A DNA stretch of 64,000 nucleotides from SG8-30 sp963695085. GTDB taxonomy: Bacteria > Pseudomonadota > Gammaproteobacteria > Steroidobacterales > Steroidobacteraceae. The notes under the pieces were generated by a model that worked only from the letters and a program-made list of their open reading frames with translations, did not search any database and was not told where the DNA came from. The stretch is from positions 310,001-374,000 of the forward strand of contig CAVOFV010000008.1 in NCBI GenBank assembly GCA_963695085.1. Direction: 5' to 3'. Positions 1 to 8,707 of the stretch are shown here, piece by piece. Positions within the stretch are counted from its first letter, which is position 1. Each line of letters starts with the position of its first letter. A program made the translations under genes and the position numbers.

Positions 1-678
1 GAGGAAGCCAGAGGCGTAAGAGACGACCTGGGCGAGCGAAAATGGCTGGTCGGAGCAACGCCCTTGCTGGCGGACTACTCCGGAAATCGCCAGCTCGGCC
101 TGCAGCTCACCAGGATCCGGAATCTCATCGGCCGTGGTGACCCAGGGTCCCAGCACGCAGAACGAATCTTGCGACTTGCGCAGCCCCCGATCCTCGTCGC
201 CGCGGATGGCCAGATCCAGGGCGATGCAGTATCCGGCGACGTACCCGAGGGCCTGTGCGGCGGTCACCCGCGCGGCGCGACGGCCGATGACGGCGGCCAC
301 CTCAATCTCACACTCACAGGCTCGATCTGGACGGCGCAGGGTGATGCCCTCGCCCGGCCCAACCACTGACGAGGCTGCCTTGAGGAAGGCCTCGGGGCGC
401 GACGACACGGCCGGCCCGTGATTGCGACGTACCGCAACGATCTTGCCGGGTCGCGGCACCGGCGACAACAGCGTGATCGAGTCGATAGGTGCGGGGGCTG
501 CCCGGCCTGCCGCGGCTTGCAGCGGCACACGCAGGGCGTCGAGCCGGCCCCAAAGCGGGTCCGCGGAGGGCAGCGGCCAACGCCGTGCGGGAAGCAGGTC
601 GAGGGCGGAGGTGACATCGCGAATGGTGCCTTCATCAACCCACCCGAGCCGGTCTCCCTGGTAATGGCAGAGCTTCAT
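1..678 (-). CDS. Fumarylacetoacetate hydrolase (FAH) family protein, 3' end cut by window edge
   Basis: The reverse strand reads an open frame from ATG at 678 to the left edge, about 226 residues with no stop; full members have about 280. Seen: a KIVAVRRN strand entering the FAH fold, an E-x-E metal motif in CEIEVAAVIG, an aspartate in ALDLAIRGDE, the KSQDSFCVLGPW segment, and a last visible stretch SLAQVVSYASGFL that matches the core strand of the fold. The family hydrolyses or decarboxylates 2-keto acids using a Mg-bound E/E/D triad. It is the last visible gene of the TonB/TRAP operon, 18 nt after the phosphatase homologue, so a role on a keto-acid intermediate of that pathway is possible. 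The substrate cannot be read from the sequence. Confidence 0.85.
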   Translation of the reverse strand, partial: MKLCHYQGDRLGWVDEGTIRDVTSALDLLPARRWPLPSADPLWGRLDALRVPLQAAAGRAAPAPIDSITLLSPVPRPGKIVAVRRNHGPAVSSRPEAFLKAASSVVGPGEGITLRRPDRACECEIEVAAVIGRRAARVTAAQALGYVAGYCIALDLAIRGDEDRGLRKSQDSFCVLGPWVTTADEIPDPGELQAELAISGVVRQQGRCSDQPFSLAQVVSYASGFL

Positions 679-696
679 GGAGTCGGCGCCGTGGCC

Positions 697-1143
697 TCAA
701 CGAACGCCCAGCTCCTCGAGCAGCCGGGTCACGCCCTCTTCCACCTGGTTCATCATCGCCGCAAAGCCGTCTTCCCCGCCGTAGTACGGATCGGGCACGT
801 CGGCATCACCCAGCAGCAGCCGCAGCTGCGTGGCGTTGCCCGGCGGACGCCTGGCTTCTAGTTGTGCCAGGTTGTCGCGGTCCATCGCCAGTATCAGGTC
901 ACTTTCCCGGTAGTCCTGCTCGGTGATCTCGCGGCAGCGGAATCCGCCGAGGTCGTAGCCGCGCGCGCCACAGGCATCGCTGGTGCGCGGGTCGGCGGTG
1001 TCGCCGGCGTGTTTGTCCTTGAGGCCAGCTGACGAGAACACCAGCCGCCGGGCGTCGCCCGACTTCGATGCGATCGTGCGCGCAACCGCTTCCGCGGCCG
1101 GCGAGCGACAGTAGTTGCCAGCGTCAACGAACAGGATTCTCAT
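697..1143 (-). CDS. Low-molecular-weight protein-tyrosine-phosphatase homologue lacking the catalytic cysteine
   Basis: This 148-residue protein has the LMW-PTP fold signature: P-loop VDAGNYCRSPAAEA at residues 6-19 and the general-acid loop VPDPYYGG near the C-terminus. In active members the P-loop is C-x-x-G-N-x-C-R-S, and the first cysteine attacks the phosphate. Here that position is Asp7, while Gly9, Asn10, Cys12, Arg13, Ser14 and the DP acid loop are kept. It is probably inactive as a phosphatase, though it may still bind phosphate or a phosphorylated or sulfonated ligand. The ATG at 1143 is chosen because the fold starts at MRILFVD; a longer frame to 1245 would only overlap dctP. It sits in the TRAP operon, 16 nt after dctP. 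Confidence 0.88.
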   Translation of the reverse strand: MRILFVDAGNYCRSPAAEAVARTIASKSGDARRLVFSSAGLKDKHAGDTADPRTSDACGARGYDLGGFRCREITEQDYRESDLILAMDRDNLAQLEARRPPGNATQLRLLLGDADVPDPYYGGEDGFAAMMNQVEEGVTRLLEELGVR

Positions 1144-1159
1144 CTTGTTTCTCTCCAGG

Positions 1160-2206
1160 TCACTGTACGGCCTCCTCGGCGCGCTCGCAGGCTGCGACCG
1201 CCCCGTCCAGCCGGTCGAGCCACTCCCGGCCATAGCGACCCGCATACCAGTCGCGCAGTTCGATGGTGGCGGCCTTTAGTTCCGCCCGTTGTGCCGGCGT
1301 GGCGATTTCGGCGATGCCGCCGCGGCGCCTGAATTCCTCGAGCGCCGGCGCCTCGCGCCGCTTGGCGGCCGCACGGGTCTCCAGGGCCAGCGCCTTGAAG
1401 CCCTTGGTGAAGACGTCCTGCAGTTCCGGCGGCAGGCGCTGCCACTGCACCTCCGAATACCACCACATGGAGGCCATGTAGGCATGGCGGTCCATGAACA
1501 GGAAGTGGATGTGGTCATTCAGCTTCATGCCAATCACGTCCTGCACGCTGTTCTTGACGCCGTCCAGCAGCCCGGCACTCAAGGCTCCGTAGACCTCGGA
1601 CCAGGGCAGGGCCATCGGGCTTGCGCCGAGTTCCCGGACCATCTGCTGCTCAAGCGCGGAGGGCAGGGTGCGGATTCGCATACCAGCCAAGTCGCCGATG
1701 GACTGAATGTGGCGCGTGGTGGTTGCGAAGCTACGCCAACCGCCCGTGTTGCCCACCGCCACCAGCCGGAGCCCCAGACCGTCCGCCAACATGGTCTTGC
1801 CCATGTCGCTGACGATGGGACCATCCAGCACACATTCCGCGATGAAGTCGTCCGAGAACGAATAGGGCAGGTCGAGCACCTGCACGCGTGGATAGAGCGT
1901 TGCCAGGCCGCCGACCGTCGTCTGGTGCATTTCCAGTACGCCGCTCTGCAGTGACTCGATGCACTCACGCTCGCTGCCGCAGAACTGGCCTGAAGGGAAG
2001 ATCTGTACGTCGACCTGGCCCGGCAGCAGTGCCTCGACGGTGTCCTTGAACGCCACGGCACCGAAGTAATCCTCGTCGTCCTGCGATGCAAGGAAAGCCA
2101 TGCGAACGGTGTAAGGCGCACGCTCGACCCGCGAGGCCAGCACGCCAGCCAGGCAGCCGGCGACGATCAGCGCAAGCAGTATTCGCATGACAATGGGGTT
2201 GTTCAC
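1160..2206 (-). CDS. dctP: TRAP transporter periplasmic solute-binding subunit, DctP family
   Basis: This 348-residue protein has an N-terminal hydrophobic signal segment (about residues 5-24). It then follows the DctP layout: a substrate-domain start (TVRMAFLASQ), a central DLAGMRIRT motif (about 172-180) whose arginine normally pairs with an acidic group of the ligand, and the ALPWSEVYGALSAGLLDG helix. It captures an anionic solute in the periplasm and passes it to DctQM, driven by a sodium gradient. TRAP carriers often serve C2-C3 sulfonates. With the sulfosugar genes adjacent, a sulfonate, sulfosugar or carboxylate cargo is inferred; the sequence does not settle which. Two cysteines (residues 76 and 82) could form a disulfide. 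Confidence 0.93.
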   Translation of the reverse strand: MNNPIVMRILLALIVAGCLAGVLASRVERAPYTVRMAFLASQDDEDYFGAVAFKDTVEALLPGQVDVQIFPSGQFCGSERECIESLQSGVLEMHQTTVGGLATLYPRVQVLDLPYSFSDDFIAECVLDGPIVSDMGKTMLADGLGLRLVAVGNTGGWRSFATTTRHIQSIGDLAGMRIRTLPSALEQQMVRELGASPMALPWSEVYGALSAGLLDGVKNSVQDVIGMKLNDHIHFLFMDRHAYMASMWWYSEVQWQRLPPELQDVFTKGFKALALETRAAAKRREAPALEEFRRRGGIAEIATPAQRAELKAATIELRDWYAGRYGREWLDRLDGAVAACERAEEAVQ

Positions 2207-2216
2207 GCAGCCACTC

Positions 2217-3506
2217 TCACTGCAGGAAGCCCATCCAGCGTGGCACCGTCAGCGTCAGCGCCGGGAAGAAGGTCACCAGCAGGATTACCAGCACCTCGAC
2301 GGCCAGGAAGGGCAGCATGGAGCGGATAATTGCCTCCACGCGCTCGTTCGCGACGGACGCGGTCACGAACAGCACCAGCCCCATCGGCGGCGTCGCGAGG
2401 CCCACGGTCAGGTTGATGCACATCACCAGGGCGAAGTGCACGGGATCGACACCGAGCGAGGTGAAGATCGGCGCCAGCACAGGCCCGGTGATCAGGATCG
2501 CCGGGCCAGCGTCCAGGAACATCCCGAGCACGAACAGCAGGATGTTCAGCAGCAACAGCAGCAGCAGCGGATTGTCGGTGATGCCGACCAGCAGCGCGGC
2601 CATGCGCTCGGCCATGCCGGACACGGTGACCAGCCAGCCGAAGGTCACGGCCGCGCCCACCAGCAGCAGGATCACGCCTGACTGGATCGCGGTCGAGACA
2701 AACACGGTGCGGAGACTCGCGAGCGACATCGTGCGCAACACCAGCAGCGTCACCACCAGTGCGTAGGTGGCTGCCACGGCGGCGGCCTCGGTGGCCGTGA
2801 AGAAGCCGCTCAACATTCCGCCCAGCAGGATCACCGGCATCAGCAGGGCCAGGACGGCGCCGGACAGCGCCCGGCCGCGCTCGGGCCAGGTGGCCTTCCT
2901 GGAGGCAACCGGCAAGTTGTGTCGACCGGCCAGGAAATGGGTAACCGCCATCAGCCCGAGACCCATCATGACGCCCGGCACGATGCCGGCCGCGAACAAC
3001 GCGCCGATTGACACGTTCATGACGAAGCCGTACAGGATCATGATTCCCGACGGCGGTATGATCGGGCCGATCACTGCCGCCGCCGCCGTCACGGCCGCGG
3101 CAAAGCTGCGCTTATAGCCGTTCGCCTCCATCGCCGGGACCATCATCTTGCCGATCGCCGACGCATCGGCGACCGCGGACCCGGAGATGCCCGCGAACAG
3201 CATGGACGACAGGATGTTGACGTGGGCCAGTCCGCCGCGGACGTGTCCGACCAGCGACTGGCTGAAGCGCACGATGCGCATCGTGATGCCGCCGGAATTC
3301 ATCAGTTCCCCGGCGAGGATGAAGAACGGCACGGCCAGCAGCGGAAAGCTGTCGATGCCGTTGTAGAGTCTCGACAGCAGCGCCGCAAAGTACGGCTGCT
3401 GGTCGTCGAGGACGAGGCTCAGGCCTGGGCCTACCAGCAGCGCGAACACCACTGGCATGCCGAGCGCCAACAGCAGCACGAAGATCCAGAAGAAGGCGGT
3501 CGACAT
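2217..3506 (-). CDS. dctM: TRAP transporter large permease, DctM family
   Basis: The 429-residue protein is almost entirely hydrophobic, with about 12 membrane segments, and is of normal DctM length. Family signatures seen include the N-terminal FALLVGPG region, GGMLSGFFTATEAAAVAATY in the middle, and NLTVGLATPPMGL near the C-terminus. It forms the elevator-type transport channel with DctQ and takes solute from DctP. It starts 3 nt after the dctQ stop and ends 10 nt before dctP, so the three subunits are co-transcribed in the order Q-M-P. Confidence 0.96.
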   Translation of the reverse strand: MSTAFFWIFVLLLALGMPVVFALLVGPGLSLVLDDQQPYFAALLSRLYNGIDSFPLLAVPFFILAGELMNSGGITMRIVRFSQSLVGHVRGGLAHVNILSSMLFAGISGSAVADASAIGKMMVPAMEANGYKRSFAAAVTAAAAVIGPIIPPSGIMILYGFVMNVSIGALFAAGIVPGVMMGLGLMAVTHFLAGRHNLPVASRKATWPERGRALSGAVLALLMPVILLGGMLSGFFTATEAAAVAATYALVVTLLVLRTMSLASLRTVFVSTAIQSGVILLLVGAAVTFGWLVTVSGMAERMAALLVGITDNPLLLLLLLNILLFVLGMFLDAGPAILITGPVLAPIFTSLGVDPVHFALVMCINLTVGLATPPMGLVLFVTASVANERVEAIIRSMLPFLAVEVLVILLVTFFPALTLTVPRWMGFLQ

Positions 3507-3509
3507 GCC

Positions 3510-4094
3510 TCAGCCCCCGCCAGACTTCACGCCTGGCACGGCGCCGACGAGCGTCAGGTCGGGATCCGGACCGAGCAGCGAGCGCAGCAGCCGCATCACG
3601 AGCTCGATGCCAATTAGCATGAGGCAGACGAAGGCGGCCGGCACGATCGCGTAGATCCATGCCATCTGGATCCCCAGCGCCGAGGCGGTGAGCGCCAGGC
3701 CCCGGGCCCAGAAGGAAAGGCTCTGCACGAGCATTTCTGCGCAGATCCAGATGACCAATGCATTCAGCGCTGCGCTGGCGGCGAGCAGCAGGCGCGGCGG
3801 CAGCGTGGCGGCAAAGGAGCCGATCGCGACATGCGCGCCACTGCGATAGGCAAAAGGCGAAACCAGCAATACCGACCAGACCAGCGCCACGCGGGCGAGC
3901 TCTTCCGCCCAGTCGAGGGTGTAATCGAACATCGCGCGGGAGAGGATCTGGGCGATCGCCAGCAGCACCATGGCGCCTATGAGGGCGGCGGCCAGGTCCC
4001 TTCCGACCCGGGCGATGGGTGCATTCACCGCGGCAAACGCAGCGATAACCCGGTCCAGGAAGTGCAGCAACGGGTGCGGACCGGGTCCGTTCAT
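3510..4094 (-). CDS. dctQ: TRAP transporter small permease, DctQ family
   Basis: A 194-residue membrane protein with four predicted helices (roughly residues 30-50, 60-80, 95-120 and 140-165), the DctQ pattern. The motif DWAEELARVALVW after the second helix is typical. It is the small scaffold subunit that pairs with DctM. It is the first TRAP gene, starting 46 nt after the TonB-receptor stop across a GC-rich hairpin, so it is probably expressed by read-through from the receptor promoter, possibly at reduced level. Confidence 0.93.
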   Translation of the reverse strand: MNGPGPHPLLHFLDRVIAAFAAVNAPIARVGRDLAAALIGAMVLLAIAQILSRAMFDYTLDWAEELARVALVWSVLLVSPFAYRSGAHVAIGSFAATLPPRLLLAASAALNALVIWICAEMLVQSLSFWARGLALTASALGIQMAWIYAIVPAAFVCLMLIGIELVMRLLRSLLGPDPDLTLVGAVPGVKSGGG

Positions 4095-4106
4095 GGACGG
4101 CCTGTA

Positions 4107-4132
4107 GAGGGCGCCCCGGGTGGGGCGCCCTC
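4107..4132 (-). terminator. GC-rich hairpin between the TonB receptor and dctQ (attenuator or RNA-stability stem)
   Basis: Perfect 11-bp inverted repeat (GAGGGCGCCCC and its complement) around a 4-nt loop, located between the TonB-receptor stop and dctQ. No T-run follows on either strand, so it is not a canonical intrinsic terminator. It is better read as a partial attenuator or an mRNA-processing stem that sets receptor and transporter at different levels. Confidence 0.6.
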
Positions 4133-4140
4133 CAGTCTAC

Positions 4141-6465
4141 TTACTTGCCGCCAAAGTTCATGCGGAACTGGGCGCCGAAGTACCGGTCCGCCTCGCGCGG
4201 AATCTGCAGCCGCGGCGCACCGCCGGGCCCGCCGCGCGTAATCAGCGCAGCAAAACTCTCGTCGGTCAGGTTGCGGCCGAACAGCGTCAGGCGGTACTTG
4301 TCACTCTTGTCGCTGATCCCCACCGAAAGATCGATGGTGGAATAGGACGGGATCAGCGTGATCGCCGGCTCGTTCAGGTCCGAGTACTGGTCGTCGGTGT
4401 ACACGTACAGCACGCTCGGCACGATGTCGATGGACGAGAGCGCTATGCGGTACTCGGCGGTGAGGGACGCTTTCAACTCCGGGGCAAGCGGCAGCTTCGT
4501 GCCATCCCGCACGGTGGGCGTGGACCCCGGCGGCGTGAAGAACTTGTCGATCTTCGCGTCCGCGTAGGCAATACCGCCGCCGAGCGAGAAGTTGTCGGTG
4601 GGCCGGGCCATGAAGTCGAACTCGAAGCCTTCGGTCGTCACCGAGCCGGCGTTGGTCAGCGTGGTGATCAGCGTCCCGTTCAGGAACAGGAAGTTGTTCG
4701 CCTGGAAATTCTCGTACTTCGCAGAGAACGCCGCGCCGTTCAGGATCATCCGGCCATCCATCAGCGTCGACTTGAAGCCTACCTCATAGGAATCAGCGGT
4801 CTCCGCGTCGATGACCGCGGCGTTGTTGGCCGTCATGTTGAAGAACACGTTGTAGGCCGGGCCCTTGTAGCCGCGCGCATAGCTTGCGTAGGCCATCAGG
4901 TTGTCGGTCACGTCGAACTGCACGCCGGCCCGGCCAGAGACCTCGTCGGAACTGTTGCTGCCGCTGAGCACCGCGGTTCCGCCGCCCGCCTGGTTGCGGA
5001 TGCCCGGCCCCGCAATCGGCGAGAAGTTGTAGGTGTGCTTGAAGCTCAGGTCGTCCTGCGTCCAGCGGAGGCCGGCGATCACGCGCCAGCGATCCGACAG
5101 GTTGAACGTGCCGTCGGCGAAGACTGCGAGGTTCTCGAACTCGGCGCTGAACAATGCATTGGCAGAGGGCGCCTCGATGACAGAAGCGCTCGGCGTGCAC
5201 GGCTGCAGCCCGGTCGCGTCGGCCGGCAGCGTGCTGGAGCGGCACACCAGGGTGTCGCGCCGGAAGTAGCGCTCGGCATCGGTCTTGGCGTAGTAGACGC
5301 CGGCCACGTAGTCGAGGAACTCACCGCCCGGCGAGGCGATGCGCAGCTCCTGCGAGAACGTGTCCTGCGTCTGCGGGCCGAAGTCGTGCAACTGGTTGAT
5401 GCCGACGTAGGCGGGGCCGGCGTCGAGCCAGTCGCCCTCGCGCACCTCGGTTGAATCCCAGGTGCGATAGGCCGTGATGGAGGTCAGTGCGTGGTCGCCG
5501 ATGCCGATGTCGGCCTGCGCCGACAAGCCCCAGGCCTCTTCCTCGGACGCCATGACGAGATTCTGGCGGACTGTGCGACTCTCGTCGCCCTTCAGGTAGT
5601 CCGTCCCGCCGAGCAGCACCGCGAGCGCGGCGGCCTGGGTGCCAGTCGGCGCGCCGCCGATGACCTCCACGCAGCAGTTGTCGTCGGACGTGCGGTAGTC
5701 ACCAATGAACGTGAGCTGCAGATTGTCGCTCGGGTCCGCCACCCAGATGCTGCGGATGCCCCAGCGATCGTAGCCATTCAGCTTGCCGCCGGCCGGCGTC
5801 GAACTGATGTTGTCGATGTAACCGTCGAAGTCGCCCCAGGTCACGGTCGTACGCGTGCGCAGCCTGTCGGACACCGGCGCGTCGAGCGAGGCGCGTATGC
5901 GCTTCTCATTGTCCTCGTACCAGCCGAAGTCGACAAAGCCGCCCATTTCCGCCGTCGGCTTCTTCGAGACCACGCTGACCACGCCAGCGGAGGCATTCTT
6001 GCCGAACAGAGTACCCTGCGGGCCGCGCAGGACCTCAACGCGCTCGACATCGTAAAGGTCGCCGAAGGCTTCGCCGGCCGAGGAAAGCACGACCCCGTCG
6101 AGCACGAAGGCCACACTGGGCTGGGCGGCAATGGCGAAGTTGATGGTGCCCACGCCGCGCAGGAACAGCGCCTGGTTCAGTTGCGTGTTGGTCTTGCGGA
6201 TGTTGAGCGAAGGCACGAGTTGCACCAGGGATTCGGCGTTGAAGCCGCCGGTCGAGTCGACCATGTTGCCGCTGACGACGGACACGGCGATCGGCACGTC
6301 CTGCAGGCGCTGCTCGCGCTTCTGCGCGGTAACGACGATTTCACCCAGGGACGTCACGGCTATCGCAGTTTCCTGCGCGACAGCGGTTTGTGAAGCGGCG
6401 AGCGTCGCCAGGACGGCTGCCGCGAGCACCAGACTGGGCTTCTTGTGGCTGGTCGAGTCGAGCAC
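4141..6465 (-). CDS. TonB-dependent outer-membrane receptor
   Basis: 774 residues. There is a signal peptide ending near residue 30 (TAVAQ-ET), a TonB-box-like EIVVTAQKRE at about 41-50, the plug domain (VPIAVSVV through LRGVGTINF, then VEVLRGPQGTLFGKNASAG at about 145-165), and a long aromatic-rich beta barrel ending YFGAQFRMNFGGK. It would take up a ligand across the outer membrane using TonB energy. No SusD partner is adjacent, as is usual in Proteobacteria. With the GH31, sulfosugar and TRAP genes around it, the likely ligand is a sulfoquinovosyl glyceride or similar glycoside (inferred). The 20-nt site at 6563-6582 lies about 100 nt upstream of its start. Confidence 0.93.
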   Translation of the reverse strand: MLDSTSHKKPSLVLAAAVLATLAASQTAVAQETAIAVTSLGEIVVTAQKREQRLQDVPIAVSVVSGNMVDSTGGFNAESLVQLVPSLNIRKTNTQLNQALFLRGVGTINFAIAAQPSVAFVLDGVVLSSAGEAFGDLYDVERVEVLRGPQGTLFGKNASAGVVSVVSKKPTAEMGGFVDFGWYEDNEKRIRASLDAPVSDRLRTRTTVTWGDFDGYIDNISSTPAGGKLNGYDRWGIRSIWVADPSDNLQLTFIGDYRTSDDNCCVEVIGGAPTGTQAAALAVLLGGTDYLKGDESRTVRQNLVMASEEEAWGLSAQADIGIGDHALTSITAYRTWDSTEVREGDWLDAGPAYVGINQLHDFGPQTQDTFSQELRIASPGGEFLDYVAGVYYAKTDAERYFRRDTLVCRSSTLPADATGLQPCTPSASVIEAPSANALFSAEFENLAVFADGTFNLSDRWRVIAGLRWTQDDLSFKHTYNFSPIAGPGIRNQAGGGTAVLSGSNSSDEVSGRAGVQFDVTDNLMAYASYARGYKGPAYNVFFNMTANNAAVIDAETADSYEVGFKSTLMDGRMILNGAAFSAKYENFQANNFLFLNGTLITTLTNAGSVTTEGFEFDFMARPTDNFSLGGGIAYADAKIDKFFTPPGSTPTVRDGTKLPLAPELKASLTAEYRIALSSIDIVPSVLYVYTDDQYSDLNEPAITLIPSYSTIDLSVGISDKSDKYRLTLFGRNLTDESFAALITRGGPGGAPRLQIPREADRYFGAQFRMNFGGK

Positions 6466-6562
6466 TGTGGTATCTCCCCAACTGAGTTTTCACGACGGCC
6501 TGGTCGGCCCCGGGACGCGCGTGGCGCCATGACGGCAACCGTATCACGCCATTTCTATGTCT

Positions 6563-6582
6563 TACAACCCTTATATAAGACA
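6563..6582 (-). promoter_or_regulatory. Putative GntR operator upstream of the TonB receptor
   Basis: Read on the minus strand this is TGTCTTATATAAGGGTTGTA. It matches the site at 12918-12937 in 19 of 20 positions. It also lies in a wider inverted repeat: ATGTCTTA at 6557-6564 on the plus strand and TAAGACAT at 6576-6583, 11 nt apart. It is an AT-rich island in GC-rich DNA, about 100 nt upstream of the receptor start, and may overlap the promoter (TATAAG as a -10). Binding by the GntR protein at 12115-12834 is inferred. Confidence 0.7.
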
Positions 6583-6635
6583 TCAAAAGTTAGAATTGTC
6601 GCGGCCCGGCAACAATGCGGTGGTACAGGACGGCG

Positions 6636-8705
6636 TCAGCCCCCCGGTTGCCAGTGACGTGTGCCGCCGTCTGGCGGTAGCTCAACCGTGCGTCGCGCGG
6701 CGGCGCCAAACGGGATCAAGGCGCCTCCCCTAGCAAAAACGGCGGTTTCCTGCAGCGCGAGATCAAGGCGCAGGACCCGGCCGCCGTCGTAGGCCCCGCC
6801 GGCCGGGAAGCGGTGCCAACGGCCGGCCGGCAGGTAGATGTCCACGGAGCCGCCCGGGTTGACGCAAGGGGCGACGAGCAGGTCGTCGCCCAGGAAGAAC
6901 TGGGTTTCGAAGGCCCAGGCGGCACGTTCCTCCGGACAGGCCAGCGGCATGGCGCGCTGCACCGGCAGCCCGCTCTCATGGGCCCTGACCATGCAGCGCT
7001 CGATGTAGGGCAAGAGCCGATAGCGCAGGTCGAGCGCCGCATTGACTGCGGCCTCGGCCTCGCGGCCGTAGGACCACGGCTCGCGTGGCCCGATGCCATG
7101 CAGGCGCATGTGCGCGGAATACACTGCGGCCTGTGCCCACCGGACATAGAGTTCTGCATCACGGCTGTCGCCGTAGAAGCCGCCGACGTCGGTTGCGTAA
7201 TACGGTCCCCCGGTCATGCCCCATGACAGGCCACCACGAAGGCTCGCGGCCAGACCGCCCCAGTCCGCCTGCGGATCGCCGCCCCACTGCGACGGATAGC
7301 GTTGGGATCCGGACCAGGCCGCGCGACTGAACAGGAAGGCGCCACCACTCGCGTGGCGTTCAGCGGCCTCGTACACGCAGCGGTTGTAGAGCAGCGCATA
7401 GGCGTTGTGCAGCTCGCTGCCGCTCGAGCCGTTGCTCGCGACCATGTGCTCGTCGACCTGCTCGCCGAAATCGGCCTTGATCATGTCCACGCCGGCCTCG
7501 AACAGCTCGCGATGCCGGTCGCGCCAGTACGCGTAGGCGTCCGGGTGCGTGAAATCCAGCAGTCCCGACTCGGGCAGCGGAGTCAGCACCGCCCCGAACG
7601 GCTCCAGGTCCCACTGGTAGCGGTAGGCCTCGCCGCTGCGCCGGTCGCGCAACAACCAGCCCTTGGCCGCGAGCTCCGCGAAGAGGGGGTTCTTCACCGA
7701 GATCAGCGGGTATTCCCAGACGCAGATCCTGAAACCCAGCGCCTTCAGTTCGGCGATGACCGGCGACGGGTTCGGATAGCGCTTCGGGCACCATTCGAAG
7801 GCGAATCGCGTATCCGTATCCTGCCAGGCGCGCCCGTCGAACGTGATCGTGTCGCATGGCATGCCGCGGGCGCGGACCTCGCGCGCAACGGCGAGCATCT
7901 CGTCAGCGTCCTTGTAGTAGGCCTTGGACAGAATCACGCCGAGGCTCCACCGCGGTGGCACCGGCGCGCGGCCGGTCAGCGCGGTGTACTGGCGCAGCTG
8001 CTCGGCGCCGTCGATGCCGTCGAACAGGAATAGATCCAGGGAAGGCGAATCCACGAACAGCGCGTAGGCGCGCTGCGACCATGGCGCATAGCCGACGCCG
8101 TGGGTCACTGCAGCCGTCGTGTGCACGAAGACGCCCCAGCCATCGGGACTCCAGGCGAACGGCGCGTTCTTGTAGCTCGCCTCGGCGTTCACGCCCAGCG
8201 CATCGTGATTGAACGAACGCACGAGCTGGCCGCGCCGGTCGAGGCGCCCCCATTTTTCGCCGAGGCCGTATACGGCGCTGTTCGCACCGAGATCGAGGCC
8301 GACCAGCCAGCCGCCTTCGGTCCGGGCGAAGGGCGGCAGGCGGAAGCGGCGTGCGAAGTGTGCGTCGCCCGGCGACCGTTGCACGACACGCGATCCGCGA
8401 GAGAGCGCAAAGGACAGCGGCTGGTGGCCGAGCACCAGCAGCAGGTCACCGCCGGCGATGCGGGTTTCGCCCTCGCTGCAGGCCAGCGTCGCGGTCAGCG
8501 CCGCTGGTTGCTCCACGAGGATGCCGTAGTCGCGGGCCACGGGCCCAATGCGCAGGCGAATGCCCGCCTCGTGGACGGTCACCGTCAGGGCGCCCGCCGA
8601 CGTAGGCACGGACACGGCGCCGCCGGCGGCCATGGTCGCTGCGCCGGTGACGCTCACCGGCCGGATGTTCCCCCAGTCCGGCGACGTGACGTCGAAGGCA
8701 CCCAT
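6636..8705 (-). CDS. Glycoside hydrolase family 31 alpha-glycosidase, candidate sulfoquinovosidase
   Basis: 689 residues with no signal peptide, so probably cytoplasmic. GH31 hallmarks seen: YGLGEKWGRLDRRG (about 146-159), the barrel start SLGVILSKAYYKD, nucleophile Asp412 in DMIKADFGE and acid/base Asp477 in WGGDPQADW. The neighbouring isomerase, kinase and aldolase suggest it releases sulfoquinovose, as E. coli YihQ does. By eye-alignment the sulfonate-binding Arg of YihQ has a counterpart (Arg300), but the YihQ Trp and Tyr that complete the pocket appear as Phe303 and Phe510. It may be a divergent sulfoquinovosidase or cleave another alpha-glycoside, such as a xyloside. It ends the gntR-kinase-aldolase-isomerase operon, its start 2 nt from the isomerase stop. 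Confidence 0.88.
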   Translation of the reverse strand: MGAFDVTSPDWGNIRPVSVTGAATMAAGGAVSVPTSAGALTVTVHEAGIRLRIGPVARDYGILVEQPAALTATLACSEGETRIAGGDLLLVLGHQPLSFALSRGSRVVQRSPGDAHFARRFRLPPFARTEGGWLVGLDLGANSAVYGLGEKWGRLDRRGQLVRSFNHDALGVNAEASYKNAPFAWSPDGWGVFVHTTAAVTHGVGYAPWSQRAYALFVDSPSLDLFLFDGIDGAEQLRQYTALTGRAPVPPRWSLGVILSKAYYKDADEMLAVAREVRARGMPCDTITFDGRAWQDTDTRFAFEWCPKRYPNPSPVIAELKALGFRICVWEYPLISVKNPLFAELAAKGWLLRDRRSGEAYRYQWDLEPFGAVLTPLPESGLLDFTHPDAYAYWRDRHRELFEAGVDMIKADFGEQVDEHMVASNGSSGSELHNAYALLYNRCVYEAAERHASGGAFLFSRAAWSGSQRYPSQWGGDPQADWGGLAASLRGGLSWGMTGGPYYATDVGGFYGDSRDAELYVRWAQAAVYSAHMRLHGIGPREPWSYGREAEAAVNAALDLRYRLLPYIERCMVRAHESGLPVQRAMPLACPEERAAWAFETQFFLGDDLLVAPCVNPGGSVDIYLPAGRWHRFPAGGAYDGGRVLRLDLALQETAVFARGGALIPFGAAARRTVELPPDGGTRHWQPGG

Positions 8706-8707
8706 GG

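Noticed and set aside
4107..4132. Hairpin as a full terminator separating the receptor from the TRAP genes
   Set aside because: No T-run on either side and no promoter-like sequence in the remaining bases before dctQ, so full termination would leave dctQ without a promoter.
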